Source of the DNA: Colwellia sp. RSH04
Lineage (GTDB): Bacteria; Pseudomonadota; Gammaproteobacteria; Enterobacterales; Alteromonadaceae
Direction: 5' to 3'
DNA length: 64,000 bases
Assembly (NCBI RefSeq): GCF_003545765.1
Contig: NZ_QXIO01000006.1
Span: 1-64,000 of the forward strand
Below the pieces are notes generated by a model. The model saw only the letters and a program-made list of their open reading frames with translations. It was not told the origin of the DNA and did not search any database. Positions 1-9,308 of the stretch are shown in pieces; position 1 is the first letter of the stretch; each line of letters starts with the position of its first letter. A program made the position numbers and the translations under genes.

Positions 1-123
1 AATTTATTTTTAAACTAACTTTCAAACGTTATCTTCGTTAAATGTTTCTCATTTGATTCACTTAACTTATCAAAACACTTCTTTCGTAGTTCATTTAAGT
101 TGAACCCCTTGGAAGTGGGGCGC

Positions 124-151
124 ATTGTAGAGAAATTAAGAAAAGGATCAA
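124..151 (-). promoter_or_regulatory. Candidate leftward promoter with GC-rich discriminator
   Basis: On the minus strand a -35 like TTGATC (146-151) is followed after 16 bases by a -10 TACAAT (124-129) and then GCGCCCC. A GC-rich discriminator just after the -10 is typical of growth-rate-controlled promoters for translation genes. Transcription would leave the window to the left. No credible ORF lies in the 118 bases before the edge, so this would be a leader. Elsewhere in 1-424 I see only a weak rightward TTGCAC (315-320) / TAACAT (337-342) pair that could serve the gene at 425. Confidence 0.4.
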
Positions 152-424
152 GTACTATTTCATCTTTTTTACTAACTTTTTATTCATTCGTATATTTATC
201 AGCCATGAAGTACACAAAACCATCATTTTAGTGGTGTATTTCTGTGTTCTATTAAATAAAATAGTATTTAACTTTTATAAACTCGTTTATATTGCATATT
301 TTTTACACTTATAGTTGCACAATATTTCAAGCTGGGTAACATAGAATCGCAATTTGCGTTTACTGATGCATTAAGCAAATTCATATAAATCTCAAACAAA
401 ATAATAATTAATTAGGTATTCATT

Positions 425-880
425 ATGAAATCTCCCCAAATATTAACAGTTATCATTGCTGCTGTATTTGCACTTATCGGCTATATTGTTTCAAGTACTA
501 TGGCTACAACTCCACTGTTAGTCGCTGCAATCGCCTTTATTAGTGCTTTTGTAGCTCCCCTAATTGGTAATAGTTCAACATCTATCGCAGGATCAGAGTT
601 AGACACTTCAAATGAAGATGTTAAAACACTGTATGTTGGAAATTTACCTTATAGAGCCAATGAATCTGTTGTCAGAGAGCTTTTTTCTGCTCATGGTAGT
701 GTTCAGTCAGTTAGGTTAATGAAAGATAAACATACGGGTAAACGCCGTGGCTTTGGCTTTGTTGAAATGGCAGCGGATGACTTGGAAAATGCAATCGCAG
801 CTTTAAATGACACTGAATTTCAGCAAAGAACGTTAAAAGTACGTGAGGCCAAAGAGCGTCCTGAACGCAATGATAACTAG
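425..880 (+). CDS. RNA-binding protein (RRM) with N-terminal membrane segments
   Basis: A 151-residue protein with a single RNA recognition motif at about residues 67-143. RNP2 is LYVGNL (69-74) and RNP1 is KRRGFGFVEM (106-115); both keep the aromatic residues that stack on RNA. Before the RRM are two hydrophobic stretches, about 7-24 and 29-47, separated by a short polar turn, so the RRM is probably held at the inner membrane face. Small RRM proteins are common in marine gammaproteobacteria and often cold-induced, but their RNA targets are generally unknown. The gene appears monocistronic, with a terminator at 924. The RRM call is firm; membrane anchoring is inferred from hydrophobicity. Confidence 0.85.
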   Translation: MKSPQILTVIIAAVFALIGYIVSSTMATTPLLVAAIAFISAFVAPLIGNSSTSIAGSELDTSNEDVKTLYVGNLPYRANESVVRELFSAHGSVQSVRLMKDKHTGKRRGFGFVEMAADDLENAIAALNDTEFQQRTLKVREAKERPERNDN

Positions 881-923
881 TTAATTCGGCTCTCTATTTG
901 GAGCCTTATTAAATATATTGCTT

Positions 924-947
924 AAGCCACACTTTTGTGGCTTTTTT
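924..947 (+). terminator. Rho-independent terminator
   Basis: AAGCCACA (924-931) pairs with TGTGGCTT (936-943) around a CTTT loop and runs into a T tract. It ends the RRM gene. The converging gene on the other strand stops at 946, so the stop codon touches the T tract. Confidence 0.85.
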
Positions 948-2190
948 ATTGCTCTTTATTTGCCATTAGTTTTTCTACTAAGTCATTCCACTTGTTAGTC
1001 ATTGTATTAGTGACTTCTTCACTATGTGACATTAAGCCCGCCTTTAATATCCCTTCGTAAAATCTATTAATTTGTTGTAAATCATTTGATAAGACATTTT
1101 CTGCACGTTCTTCAACCTTTTTGAATTGCTCAATAAAATCAATAACTGGCTTCATCTTTTTGGCTAAAAGTTGTTTATCTTCTACTTTTTCTTTATCGAC
1201 AATATTTGCGACATCTGTATACTTTTGGCTAGCGGCATTGCTTTTGATCATTGAAAGCTGAAGGTTAAGACTCGATATTTCATCTGTATTAAAGTTAAGT
1301 TGCTGAGCTTGTTCAAGAGCTGACTTCATATCACCGCTAAAAAAATTCTGCTGCAATTTAACAACATCGGATACAAGTAACTCTATTGACTCTCTTTCTT
1401 GTTTATCTAACTCACCTTGTACTTCAAAGCGAAAGTTAATCTCTTTATATAAGAACTGTTGTTCTACATCTGTATTTTTACCGCTATAGCTCCTTTGCTC
1501 ATTAGCTAAGTAGTGATCAAATTTAATGATGACATTATCACCATCTGCTGTAACTATTGATAAATCGCTAGTGCTAACTGACTGATGGGTAGATGTTTCT
1601 ATACCAATTTCATCATTCTCAATTACATTGAGTGTTTTATCTGCTAACTTATCTATGCCTTGGTGAATCAGCTCCTGACTTTTTGTTATACCTTGTGAAA
1701 GTTCATCATCTAGTATAGTCATTTCATTTAATTCTTTTAATGCATCACCAACACCTATATCTACACCTTTATGTGCTTGTTCAAACATACTAGTAAGTTT
1801 TTCATTATTTGCACCATTCTCTTTTGCTGCCATGATACTTTGACTTATAAAACTCATGACATTTTCTGCGACTAACTCAAAATCGAATATTGAATTGGTA
1901 TCGCTTTCTTTTTCAGCTTTATGCAAATCAACATTCGCGAGATCATGATACATATTTTTTTGAGATGAATTAGTAGACGAGCTACCAAATGAAAAACGAG
2001 CAGAGATACTTTGAAAAACGAGTTTTGCAGAAATATTATTTTTATGATTTACCATCAGCTCTTTCATTGAATCAGGTTTTTGTATTGCGCTATCATTAGT
2101 CTCTTGATTATTATGTGATTTCTTAATTCTTGACGAACCGATATTATTCGCCATATTCATATCATTATTAAATTTATTTATATTAGTCAT
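946..2190 (-). CDS. Conserved hypothetical protein, DUF5610-like
   Basis: About 414 residues from the ATG at 2190, preceded by AAAGGTG; the in-frame GTG at 2199 is part of that ribosome binding site and is not the likely start. There is no signal peptide or membrane segment. The N-terminal 45 residues are Asn/Ser-rich and probably disordered. The central part (about 100-190, with FELVAENVMSF and ELIHQGIDKLAD) resembles the DUF5610 family of marine gammaproteobacteria. A charged helical region, probably coiled coil, follows to the C-terminus. Function is unknown. It converges on the RRM gene and has no operon partner. The family name is from memory and only moderately sure. Confidence 0.6.
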   Translation of the reverse strand: MTNINKFNNDMNMANNIGSSRIKKSHNNQETNDSAIQKPDSMKELMVNHKNNISAKLVFQSISARFSFGSSSTNSSQKNMYHDLANVDLHKAEKESDTNSIFDFELVAENVMSFISQSIMAAKENGANNEKLTSMFEQAHKGVDIGVGDALKELNEMTILDDELSQGITKSQELIHQGIDKLADKTLNVIENDEIGIETSTHQSVSTSDLSIVTADGDNVIIKFDHYLANEQRSYSGKNTDVEQQFLYKEINFRFEVQGELDKQERESIELLVSDVVKLQQNFFSGDMKSALEQAQQLNFNTDEISSLNLQLSMIKSNAASQKYTDVANIVDKEKVEDKQLLAKKMKPVIDFIEQFKKVEERAENVLSNDLQQINRFYEGILKAGLMSHSEEVTNTMTNKWNDLVEKLMANKEQ

Positions 2191-2267
2191 AATAATCACC
2201 TTTCAGTGCTGTTTAATCAGTACTAGTTTATCGGCCATTGTTGTTAGAACATGAGTATAGCAGTCCA

Positions 2268-2296
2268 TTTTTAACCTATATTATGAATGCTATAAT
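2268..2296 (+). promoter_or_regulatory. Probable trmA promoter (extended -10)
   Basis: TGC directly before TATAAT (2291-2296) makes an extended -10. The matching -35 position (2268-2273, TTTTTA) is weak, as is usual for extended -10 promoters. The trmA start lies 100 bases downstream. Confidence 0.5.
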
Positions 2297-2396
2297 GGAA
2301 TCAAACCTCTAAGAAAAACCTAGACAAAATCTAAGGTAAGAGTAAACTTTGCGCCTTTATTTTTTAATGAAATCCCCCCCTTACTAAGGAAAACTT

Positions 2397-3491
2397 ATGT
2401 TCAGTCATATACAACCTGGCAATTACACAGAACAACTTGTTGAAAAACAAAATGAAATGACTGAGTTATTTAAAGAGTTTTCTTTACCTAAAGCCGAAGT
2501 TTTCACCTCTGAACCAATGAATTACCGCCAAAGAGCAGAGTTTCGCGTATGGCATGAAGGTGATGACCTTTATTACATTATGTTTAACAGTGAAACAAAA
2601 CAAAAATTTAGAGTTGACGAGTTTCCTGTTGCTAGTGTTCTAATTAATCAAGGAATGAAAGCACTATTAAGGGCGATTAAAGACAAACCAACACTTCGCT
2701 TTAAGCTATTTCAAGTCGACTTCCTAGCGACACTGAGTGGCGAGCTATTAATTAGTCTGCTTTATCATAAACCTTTAGATGAAACATGGGAGAGTGCTGC
2801 GAAGCAACTTAAAGTTGAATTATCTAATATTGCTCCTGTAGATATTATTGGACGTGCAAAGAAGCAAAAGATAATTATCGACAAAGATTATGTAATGGAA
2901 TCACTTAATGTCGGCAATGACACCTACGTATACCAGCAAGTAGAAAATAGTTTTACTCAGCCTAATGCTGAGGTTAATCAGAAAATGTTACTTTGGGCAC
3001 AAAAGGTCACAAAGAAAGCAGGTGGTGATTTAATAGAACTCTACTGTGGCAATGGTAACTTTAGTATTGCATTGGCAAAGAATTTTGATCGTGTTTTAGG
3101 AACAGAGATTTCCAAAACATCAGTAAAATCTGCACAAGTTAACATTCAACGTAATAATATCGACAATATTGATATTGTAAGAATGTCGAGTGAAGAGTTT
3201 AGCCAAGCAATGAATGGTGAAAGACAATTCCGACGTCTTGAGGGATTCGACTTAACACAATATAGTTATGATACTGTACTGGTTGATCCTCCAAGAGCAG
3301 GTCTTGACCCTGACAGTATTGAACTGGTTAGACAGTTTAATAAAATAATCTATATCTCTTGTAACCCTGAAACATTAAAAGAGAATCTTAGCCAGTTAGT
3401 TTCAACACATAACATTGAACAATTCGCCTTGTTTGATCAATTTCCTTTTACACACCATATTGAAACAGGTGTAACGTTGACACGAAAGTAA
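2397..3491 (+). CDS. trmA: tRNA (uracil-5-)-methyltransferase TrmA
   Basis: Makes 5-methyluridine at position 54 of the T-loop in tRNA using S-adenosylmethionine. The 364-residue length matches the enterobacterial enzyme. An N-terminal substrate-binding region (about 1-190) is followed by the methyltransferase fold: a SAM-binding segment [10 protein letters not shown], then [10 protein letters not shown], then ISCNPETL, in which Cys322 is the catalytic nucleophile that attacks C6 of uracil. There is no N-terminal TRAM domain or iron-sulfur cysteine cluster, which separates it from RlmC/RlmD. The ATG follows AAGGA at good spacing. It stands alone between unrelated genes. Confidence 0.95.
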   Translation: MFSHIQPGNYTEQLVEKQNEMTELFKEFSLPKAEVFTSEPMNYRQRAEFRVWHEGDDLYYIMFNSETKQKFRVDEFPVASVLINQGMKALLRAIKDKPTLRFKLFQVDFLATLSGELLISLLYHKPLDETWESAAKQLKVELSNIAPVDIIGRAKKQKIIIDKDYVMESLNVGNDTYVYQQVENSFTQPNAEVNQKMLLWAQKVTKKAGGDLIELYCGNGNFSIALAKNFDRVLGTEISKTSVKSAQVNIQRNNIDNIDIVRMSSEEFSQAMNGERQFRRLEGFDLTQYSYDTVLVDPPRAGLDPDSIELVRQFNKIIYISCNPETLKENLSQLVSTHNIEQFALFDQFPFTHHIETGVTLTRK

Positions 3492-3745
3492 AATTATTCT
3501 TTACCTGTAGTAGCCCATATCAGATTTGACACTTTTCAATTTTGAATGTGACCTAATCGCCCCGTTGATAAGGGCAGCAATGATACATTAGCTGAAGTTA
3601 GCCTTGGTTTATCTAACGACAAGTCGTCCGACAAAATGACGTTATTACTGTTTAGTAAAACTTTACATTCTAAATTTTAAATGCAGATGTAAGCTTTAGG
3701 CTTACTTAAAGTGTACATAGGATTAATTTGAATATAAGGAAGCTC

Positions 3746-3779
3746 TCGGTCACTGAGCCATTTATGGCAACTTACCCGA
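3746..3779 (+). other. Nested stem-loop in the leader of the hybrid kinase gene
   Basis: The 333-base gap between trmA and the kinase holds no ORF. It contains a 6-bp hairpin at 3689-3705 (GTAAGC/GCTTAC) and, 46 bases before the start codon, a nested structure: outer TCGG (3746-3749) with CCGA (3776-3779), enclosing GCCAT-TT-ATGGC (3757-3768). There is no T tract, so it is not a terminator. It could be a leader RNA element. I cannot match it to a riboswitch class; the c-di-GMP (GEMM) consensus does not fit. Confidence 0.3.
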
Positions 3780-3824
3780 TCATCTATTATATTAACTTTA
3801 ACGACCCCAAGGGAAAATTTTTGC

Positions 3825-6230
3825 ATGACAGACTCTTCTGATTTAAACGTTACGTTTCATGAGCTAAACAAAAATGAAGGCGAGGCGGCCTTTCCAACGC
3901 ACTTAAATAATCAAGAACTATTAAAGTTTCTGAAGCTTTCCACGGAATTGGCTGCTGATGAAGTTTTTTGGATGAAATCAGACTCTGAAATATTTTATGT
4001 AAACAGTGCCGCTTGTGAAAAACTCGGTTATAAGAGAGAGGAACTGATTGGTAAAAAAGTGTGGGAATGGGATCCATTGTTTCCTAAAGAGGTGTGGCCT
4101 AGCTTTTGGAAGGAACTAAAAGAAAAAAAGCACGTCGATTTTGAAACTCAACACCAAAACAAGGAAGGTATAATCTTCCCTGTTCGAATTAAAGGTCACT
4201 TTGTAGAACATAATGAGGAAGGGATATTATTCGCCTTCGTATCTGATATATCAGATATAAAAAATCAAGAAAAAGAGCTTGAAGACAACAACATAAAAAT
4301 TAATGAACTGTTAGCTCAGGAAAAGAAAAAGTTTGCTGAGTTCGTCAATTTAGCCCCTGTAGGAATTGCCATCAATAAAATGGAAACTGGCGAATTTGAC
4401 TACATTAATGACGAGTTTAGTCGATTCACTGGCTATAGTATTGAAGAACTCAATCAGATGAATTATTGGGAATTAACGCCAAAAAAATATGAAGAACAAG
4501 AGAATAAACAACTTAGTTTAATGACTGAGAAAGGCAGCTATGGGCCATACCAGAAAGAATATATTCATAAAAAAGGACACACTTACCCCGTTCTTCTTTC
4601 AGGAATTAAGATAACCGACAATAACGGACAAGAATATATTTGGTCAGTTGTACAAGATATTTCTCAACAAAAAGAAGTGGAAGTTAAATTACAAGAAGCG
4701 AAAGAAAAAGCAGATGCTAGCGCTTTTAAAATGCAGTTAGCCAATGACTCAGCGGGAATTGGAGTTTGGGAATGGAGCTTAAGATCAAATGAACTTACTT
4801 GGGATGAATGGATGTATAAGCTGTACGGCATAAAAAAAGATAAATTTTTAGGCGCTTATCAAGCCTGGGAAAATAGCGTACATCCAGAAGATATTGACGA
4901 CGCAAAAGTAAAATTAGAAACAGCGATAAACGGTACAGGAGTTTACGATACGGAGTTTCGTATCATTCATCCTGATGGGGAAATAAGAACCATGAAAGCA
5001 AATGCTGAAGTGGCAAGGGATGATAAAGGCGCCCCCATTTCAGTTATTGGAGTCAACTACGACATTACTGAAAAAGTAAATACACTTGCAACATTGATCC
5101 AAGCTAAAAAAGAAGCTGAAAATTCAGCCAAAGCAAAAAGTGCATTTTTAGCTAACATGAGTCATGAAATTAGAACACCGATGAATGCAATTTTAGGCGG
5201 GTTTCAGTTATTAAAGAACGCTGATTTGGATCAAGAATTAAAAAGCACACTAAACAATGCTTCATTTTCAGCACAAAGCTTACTTACTATCATCAACGAC
5301 ATTTTAGATTACTCAAAAATTGAATCAAATAAACTTGAACTAGAAGAAGCGCCATTTTCCCTTCAAGAAATTCTGGATTCAGTTCAATATGATTTAGATT
5401 CACAAGTAAGCAACAAAGGAATAGATTTTTCTGTATCTACCGATAACACTTGTGCTGATAGCTGGCTGGGTGATCTCGTTAGGGTTAAGCAAATATTATT
5501 AAACCTAGCATCTAATGCGGTTAAATTTACCAGTGAAGGTAGTGTACAAATAAAAGTAACTGAGCAAATTTATAATAATCAAGAAGCTATTCAATTTGAG
5601 GTTATAGACTCAGGTATTGGAATGAATTCAGATGCACAACAGCGTATTTTCGAGAGATTCTCACAAGCTGATACATCAACGACCAGAAAATACGGTGGCA
5701 CTGGATTAGGTATGTCGATTACGATAAGTTTAATTAAACTCATGGGAGGAGAAATTAAATTATCCAGTGAATTAAACAAAGGCACAGAAATTAAAGTAAC
5801 CCTACCATTAAAACACTCAAAAATTACAACTAAGTATACAAAAGAAAAGCCTCTTACAGCCCCAAAACTCTCAAAATTTAATATCTTAATTGCTGAAGAT
5901 AACAGAATTAATCAAGCATTAATTAAGTCATTTCTAAAACCAACAACCGCAAACCTAACTTTTGTGGAAAATGGACAACAAGCTGTAGACGCAGTAAAAC
6001 AGCAAAAATATGATTTGATTTTTATGGATATTCATATGCCTCAAATGGATGGAATTGAAGCTCAAATACTCATTAAAGAGTTTGACTCACGTCTTCCTGT
6101 TATTGCATTAACAGCCAATGTTATGAAAGAAGATATTGAATATTACTTAAATCAGGGTTTTACGGCTCATGTAGGTAAACCAATAGATATAAACAACCTT
6201 TATAGGTTGTTACATCAATTTACTTCATAG
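3825..6230 (+). CDS. Hybrid sensor histidine kinase (PAS-PAS-PAS-HisKA-HATPase-REC)
   Basis: An 801-residue cytoplasmic sensor kinase without membrane segments. Three PAS domains lie at about 35-145, 165-285 and 300-420, the last with a PAC-like end. The dimerisation domain has SHEIRTPMNA with phospho-acceptor His447. The ATPase domain (about 545-665) has an N box (LNLASNAVKFT), a G1 box (DSGIGM) and GGTGLGM. A receiver (about 687-800) has EDN near its start and phospho-acceptor Asp735 in FMDIHMPQMDG. No HPt domain or response regulator gene is adjacent, so output must go through a partner elsewhere. The ligand cannot be read from the sequence. AAGGGA precedes the ATG. All catalytic motifs look intact. 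Confidence 0.93.
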   Translation: MTDSSDLNVTFHELNKNEGEAAFPTHLNNQELLKFLKLSTELAADEVFWMKSDSEIFYVNSAACEKLGYKREELIGKKVWEWDPLFPKEVWPSFWKELKEKKHVDFETQHQNKEGIIFPVRIKGHFVEHNEEGILFAFVSDISDIKNQEKELEDNNIKINELLAQEKKKFAEFVNLAPVGIAINKMETGEFDYINDEFSRFTGYSIEELNQMNYWELTPKKYEEQENKQLSLMTEKGSYGPYQKEYIHKKGHTYPVLLSGIKITDNNGQEYIWSVVQDISQQKEVEVKLQEAKEKADASAFKMQLANDSAGIGVWEWSLRSNELTWDEWMYKLYGIKKDKFLGAYQAWENSVHPEDIDDAKVKLETAINGTGVYDTEFRIIHPDGEIRTMKANAEVARDDKGAPISVIGVNYDITEKVNTLATLIQAKKEAENSAKAKSAFLANMSHEIRTPMNAILGGFQLLKNADLDQELKSTLNNASFSAQSLLTIINDILDYSKIESNKLELEEAPFSLQEILDSVQYDLDSQVSNKGIDFSVSTDNTCADSWLGDLVRVKQILLNLASNAVKFTSEGSVQIKVTEQIYNNQEAIQFEVIDSGIGMNSDAQQRIFERFSQADTSTTRKYGGTGLGMSITISLIKLMGGEIKLSSELNKGTEIKVTLPLKHSKITTKYTKEKPLTAPKLSKFNILIAEDNRINQALIKSFLKPTTANLTFVENGQQAVDAVKQQKYDLIFMDIHMPQMDGIEAQILIKEFDSRLPVIALTANVMKEDIEYYLNQGFTAHVGKPIDINNLYRLLHQFTS

Positions 6231-6596
6231 CTACGGGTGGTATAACATTGCATCAACCACTTTAGCCTGCACTACTTCAACGGCGGCCGTGTTAGCACCT
6301 ATATATTGCCCTACTAACGCAAGGTTTGCTTGAGCCGATATTAGAGCAATATCATAATTGCGAGAATCAATCTTAAACAGCACTTCTCCTTGCTCAACAA
6401 TTTGATTGTCTTTAACCCTAACATCGACGATATTACCCGACACTTCAGGGGCAATACGCACTAAGTAGGTATGCACTTTAGAGTCTGTTGTAATAGGAGT
6501 AACCCTATCAGACCATAAGCTATATAACTAAATAGCCAATACTACCGATACAATATAGATACTCAATTTACGGGACGATTTTTCTCCTGTTGACAT
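6231..6596 (-). pseudogene. HlyD/EmrA-type membrane fusion protein, truncated and with internal stop
   Basis: Reading from the ATG at 6596, the frame gives a short N-terminus and one transmembrane helix (SIYIVSVVLAI), then an amber TAG at codon 23, then the same frame continues to 6231. The part after the stop has the hallmark lipoyl-like half-motif of membrane fusion proteins: RIAPEVSGNIVDVRVKDNQ, VEQGEVLFKID, and the start of the helical hairpin. The protein should continue for some 200 residues more, but the frame ends one base beyond the kinase stop codon, so the 3' part is deleted. Such proteins couple an inner-membrane pump to an outer-membrane channel. A GTG at 6476 could open the second half, but no function is likely. 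Confidence 0.85.
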
Positions 6597-6850
6597 AAAT
6601 ATCTAACCATTAATGTTAAATTAGTAACAACCTACACTTGATTGTTTTATTTACTATAGTGAGTTTTATTATGCCGAACAAATCCCTTACAGACCACTGC
6701 TAATATTGAAATGTATGGCTTTCATTGTCATTTTTGGCGATATCTTTAAGCTCAAAAAGAGAATAGAAGTCTAGTTAATAAACACGCATGTGTTAGTGAT
6801 TTTACCTAATCTGGTAGCACAGTTATTTGTTGGTAGACAAGTAGCAGTCA

Positions 6851-7503
6851 GCATTTAAAATTGGTTTTCAGCCAATTTTACCTATTGCATTATCAGATTC
6901 AATGAATCTATTTATCAGACCATTGATCCCCGTGATAATTAAACAACCAGTTATGGGTCTTGATGACAATAATAATCTAAATTTCTCTAATGAAGGTACT
7001 GAACTCGCGATATTGCTTTTGATGTTGCGGTGGGCAAATCCTTTAGTAATGGCTTAGTTGCTGTAGCGGGGGTTGTGGGCTCGTTACCAACAGCGACTGA
7101 TGATGCGCTAGGTTTTGATCAATATCTTTTAGGTCCTGAAATAGCGCTTGGCTATGTTCAAAAGAAGTATGTTATAGGAGCCTTATTTAGTCATCAATGG
7201 GATATCGCTGGGGAAAACTCATATGACACCAATATTACAGGAGGTCAATATTTTTATACGGTCAACCTCAAAGAAGGTTGGCAGGTGCAAGCACAACCTA
7301 CTTGGTCGTATAACCACAATGGCGAAAGTAGCAATAAATTAACGTTTCCTGTAGGTGTTGGTATTTCAAAAACAATGATTTTAGGGGGCTCACCTTGGAA
7401 ATTTGGTGTGCAATATTGGCATTATGTTGAACAGGCTGATGAATTTGGCCCAGACTTTCAAATTAGATTGTCAATTACGCCTGTAATAACGCTACCTTGG
7501 TAG
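6851..7503 (+). pseudogene. Outer-membrane protein of the Phenol_MetA_deg/transporter-like group, frameshifted
   Basis: The first half reads in one frame (FKIGFQPILPIALSD, then LFIRPLIPVIIKQPV) and the second in another from about 7009 (DIAFDVAVGKSF to the C-terminal TLPW). The join falls in GAACTCGCGATATT at 7001-7014; adding one G gives E-L-G-D-I, a usual motif here, so a one-base deletion is the simplest cause. The N-terminus and signal peptide are missing: a TAG precedes 6851 and nothing recognisable lies upstream to 6597. The C-terminal half keeps alternating beta-strand patterns. Family assignment is by motif resemblance to the MetA-pathway/transporter group of beta-barrels. Confidence 0.7.
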
Positions 7504-7522
7504 TTAATGCTTTCGGTCATAA

Positions 7523-7558
7523 TTGATGATGTAAACCTCAATAGGTTTACTTCATCAA
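7523..7558 (+). repeat. Long stem-loop between outer-membrane protein genes
   Basis: TTGATGA-T-GTAAACCT (7523-7538) pairs with AGGTTTAC-T-TCATCAA (7543-7558) around a four-base loop, with one T-T mismatch. There is no clear T tract. It could act as a weak terminator or protect an mRNA 3' end for the broken gene upstream. Confidence 0.6.
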
Positions 7559-7584
7559 TACTTTAATAAAAGAAGCTTAAACAA

Positions 7585-9183
7585 ATGAATAAATTTAAAG
7601 AAAAAATAGCGTATAACATTAATATTCTGTTCTTATTGCTTATTGGTGCCCTATTGCTTTCGCCGATAACGCATGCCAAAGATAGATACAAAGCCTTTGC
7701 AGAAGTTGGCTTGCCTGAAGAAATACCTAACTTTTTATTAAGTTCGTTATCACATGATAGTGCTTATATTGAGCATGTATTGATTGAGGAAGGCGTAGGG
7801 ACGGAAAAAACAAATTTAGAAGTGTTTTTACTTTTTAGCAAAGATAAAAATAACAATATTGACTTACGTGCTAAATATGATGAGTTTATAAATGAAGATG
7901 AGGAACGGCTGATTGACTCATTAAAAACAGCAGCTAAAACACAGTACCGCATTAAAAACTACGGAAGAATATATGATCCTGCCTCGATTGAAGTGAAAAT
8001 AGTAGATGAGCGTACTAAGCATGTGTTTATTAAATTTTCACCTTATGCTTTACCGCAAGATATTGCTTACTTTAGGCATATGGTGGCTGATTTTACTATT
8101 GAAGATGGTAAGTTAACGACTGCGGTTGTTAAAAATACTAAACCTTTCGTTAAAGACGGTAAGCATATTGAAAGTTATGAAATGACGACTAAGTTTTTAT
8201 CAAAAAACGATAAGTATTTTCTTGATAATAAAACGGTGGTTGCAGAAGGTATGTGGGGTGATAAGGCTTATTATCAAAAAATGAATGGCAACTTTGTTGC
8301 CTACTATAGCGGTAGAGATTCTGTTGCTGATGTTGTTTTAAATGATGAGCTATTAACTAAAGCGTCAAACCCAAGATTGAAAGAAGCTAAAATGGAGCTA
8401 AACAGGGCATTACCCTTTATGGCTGATATGGTTAGGCAACAGGGTATAGATTTGCCTTTGCCTTTTGGTGTTGCTGTTAATTATAGAACACAGGAAAATG
8501 ATTTCGATTTTACAAGCTTTAGCGTATTAGGCATTCCACCAGAAAGTCTTGAAAAATTGTTTGATCCAGCTACGTCTACAGCAAAGGTAAAAGTTGAGAG
8601 TTTATCTTTAAAAGCAGATATGTTTATTTTACCCTTTTGGAATGTTTTTGCTGTACTTGGTCAAAATAAAACGTCGGTAGATATGCAAGCTCACTTTAAA
8701 GGTGTTGATGCCTGTCTTGGCATTACGCTACCTAATGGTAGTTGCCTTGGCGAGTCGGTTCAACTCCCTAGTACAGACATACCCATTTCACTTGATTTAA
8801 CCTACGAGACCCTTGGGTTAGGGACTACCTTAGCCGTAGGTTATAAAAATGTATTTGCATCAATGACCGCGACATACGCGCATTCCTCGCTTAAAGACTC
8901 AGCCTCTCCAGCGACAACGATGTGGATTTTTTCGCCTATGATTGGATATCAATTTACAGAGTGGCGCGCTCAGGTTTTAGTGGGAGCTGAATATCAAGAC
9001 TATGCGGCTAAGATGACAGGCGTAGTTGGTGAACTTGATTATGATATTGGTATTGAATCAGACAAATGGAGTTATACCTTAGGTGCCCGTAAAGAACTAG
9101 GACAACACTATAATCTTATCGCATTAGCCTCGAGAGGTAATGGCAGAACTTCATTTACTCTTTCTGCAGAGTACCGTTTTTAG
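7585..9183 (+). CDS. Putative outer-membrane beta-barrel protein, unknown function
   Basis: A 532-residue exported protein that I do not recognise as a named family. Residues 1-31 form a signal peptide ending at THA. Residues about 35-310 look soluble and mixed alpha/beta, with many charged residues. Residues about 320-532 show alternating strands with aromatic girdles and end in Y-R-F, the C-terminal signature read by the BAM complex. The arrangement suggests a periplasmic domain followed by a small barrel. It precedes a second barrel gene in the same direction and may form a functional pair with it. Its composition is AT-rich like the host. The start follows AAGAAG. Confidence 0.6.
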   Translation: MNKFKEKIAYNINILFLLLIGALLLSPITHAKDRYKAFAEVGLPEEIPNFLLSSLSHDSAYIEHVLIEEGVGTEKTNLEVFLLFSKDKNNNIDLRAKYDEFINEDEERLIDSLKTAAKTQYRIKNYGRIYDPASIEVKIVDERTKHVFIKFSPYALPQDIAYFRHMVADFTIEDGKLTTAVVKNTKPFVKDGKHIESYEMTTKFLSKNDKYFLDNKTVVAEGMWGDKAYYQKMNGNFVAYYSGRDSVADVVLNDELLTKASNPRLKEAKMELNRALPFMADMVRQQGIDLPLPFGVAVNYRTQENDFDFTSFSVLGIPPESLEKLFDPATSTAKVKVESLSLKADMFILPFWNVFAVLGQNKTSVDMQAHFKGVDACLGITLPNGSCLGESVQLPSTDIPISLDLTYETLGLGTTLAVGYKNVFASMTATYAHSSLKDSASPATTMWIFSPMIGYQFTEWRAQVLVGAEYQDYAAKMTGVVGELDYDIGIESDKWSYTLGARKELGQHYNLIALASRGNGRTSFTLSAEYRF

Positions 9184-9226
9184 GGTATTGATACACCTGA
9201 TTATTAGTGCGCGAGTTAATTAGGTG

Positions 9227-9263
9227 AGCTAAGCAAGTGAGATGAAAATACATTTGCTTAGCT
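9227..9263 (+). terminator. Inverted repeat, possible terminator
   Basis: AGCTAAGCAA (9227-9236) and TTGCTTAGCT (9254-9263) form a perfect 10-bp stem with a 17-base loop, followed by ACTTTACTTT. It lies between the two barrel genes and may end or attenuate transcription. Confidence 0.45.
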
Positions 9264-9308
9264 ACTTTACTTTGACCTTGGTTTTAGCTGTAACTATGGA
9301 CACACACA

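Noticed and set aside
3746-3779. c-di-GMP (GEMM) riboswitch upstream of the kinase
   Set aside because: The nested stems are there but the conserved GEMM core bases and tetraloop are missing.
6231-6476. An intact small gene from the GTG at 6476
   Set aside because: The frame continues upstream through an amber codon to a proper membrane fusion N-terminus and lacks the rest of the domain downstream, so it is part of a pseudogene.
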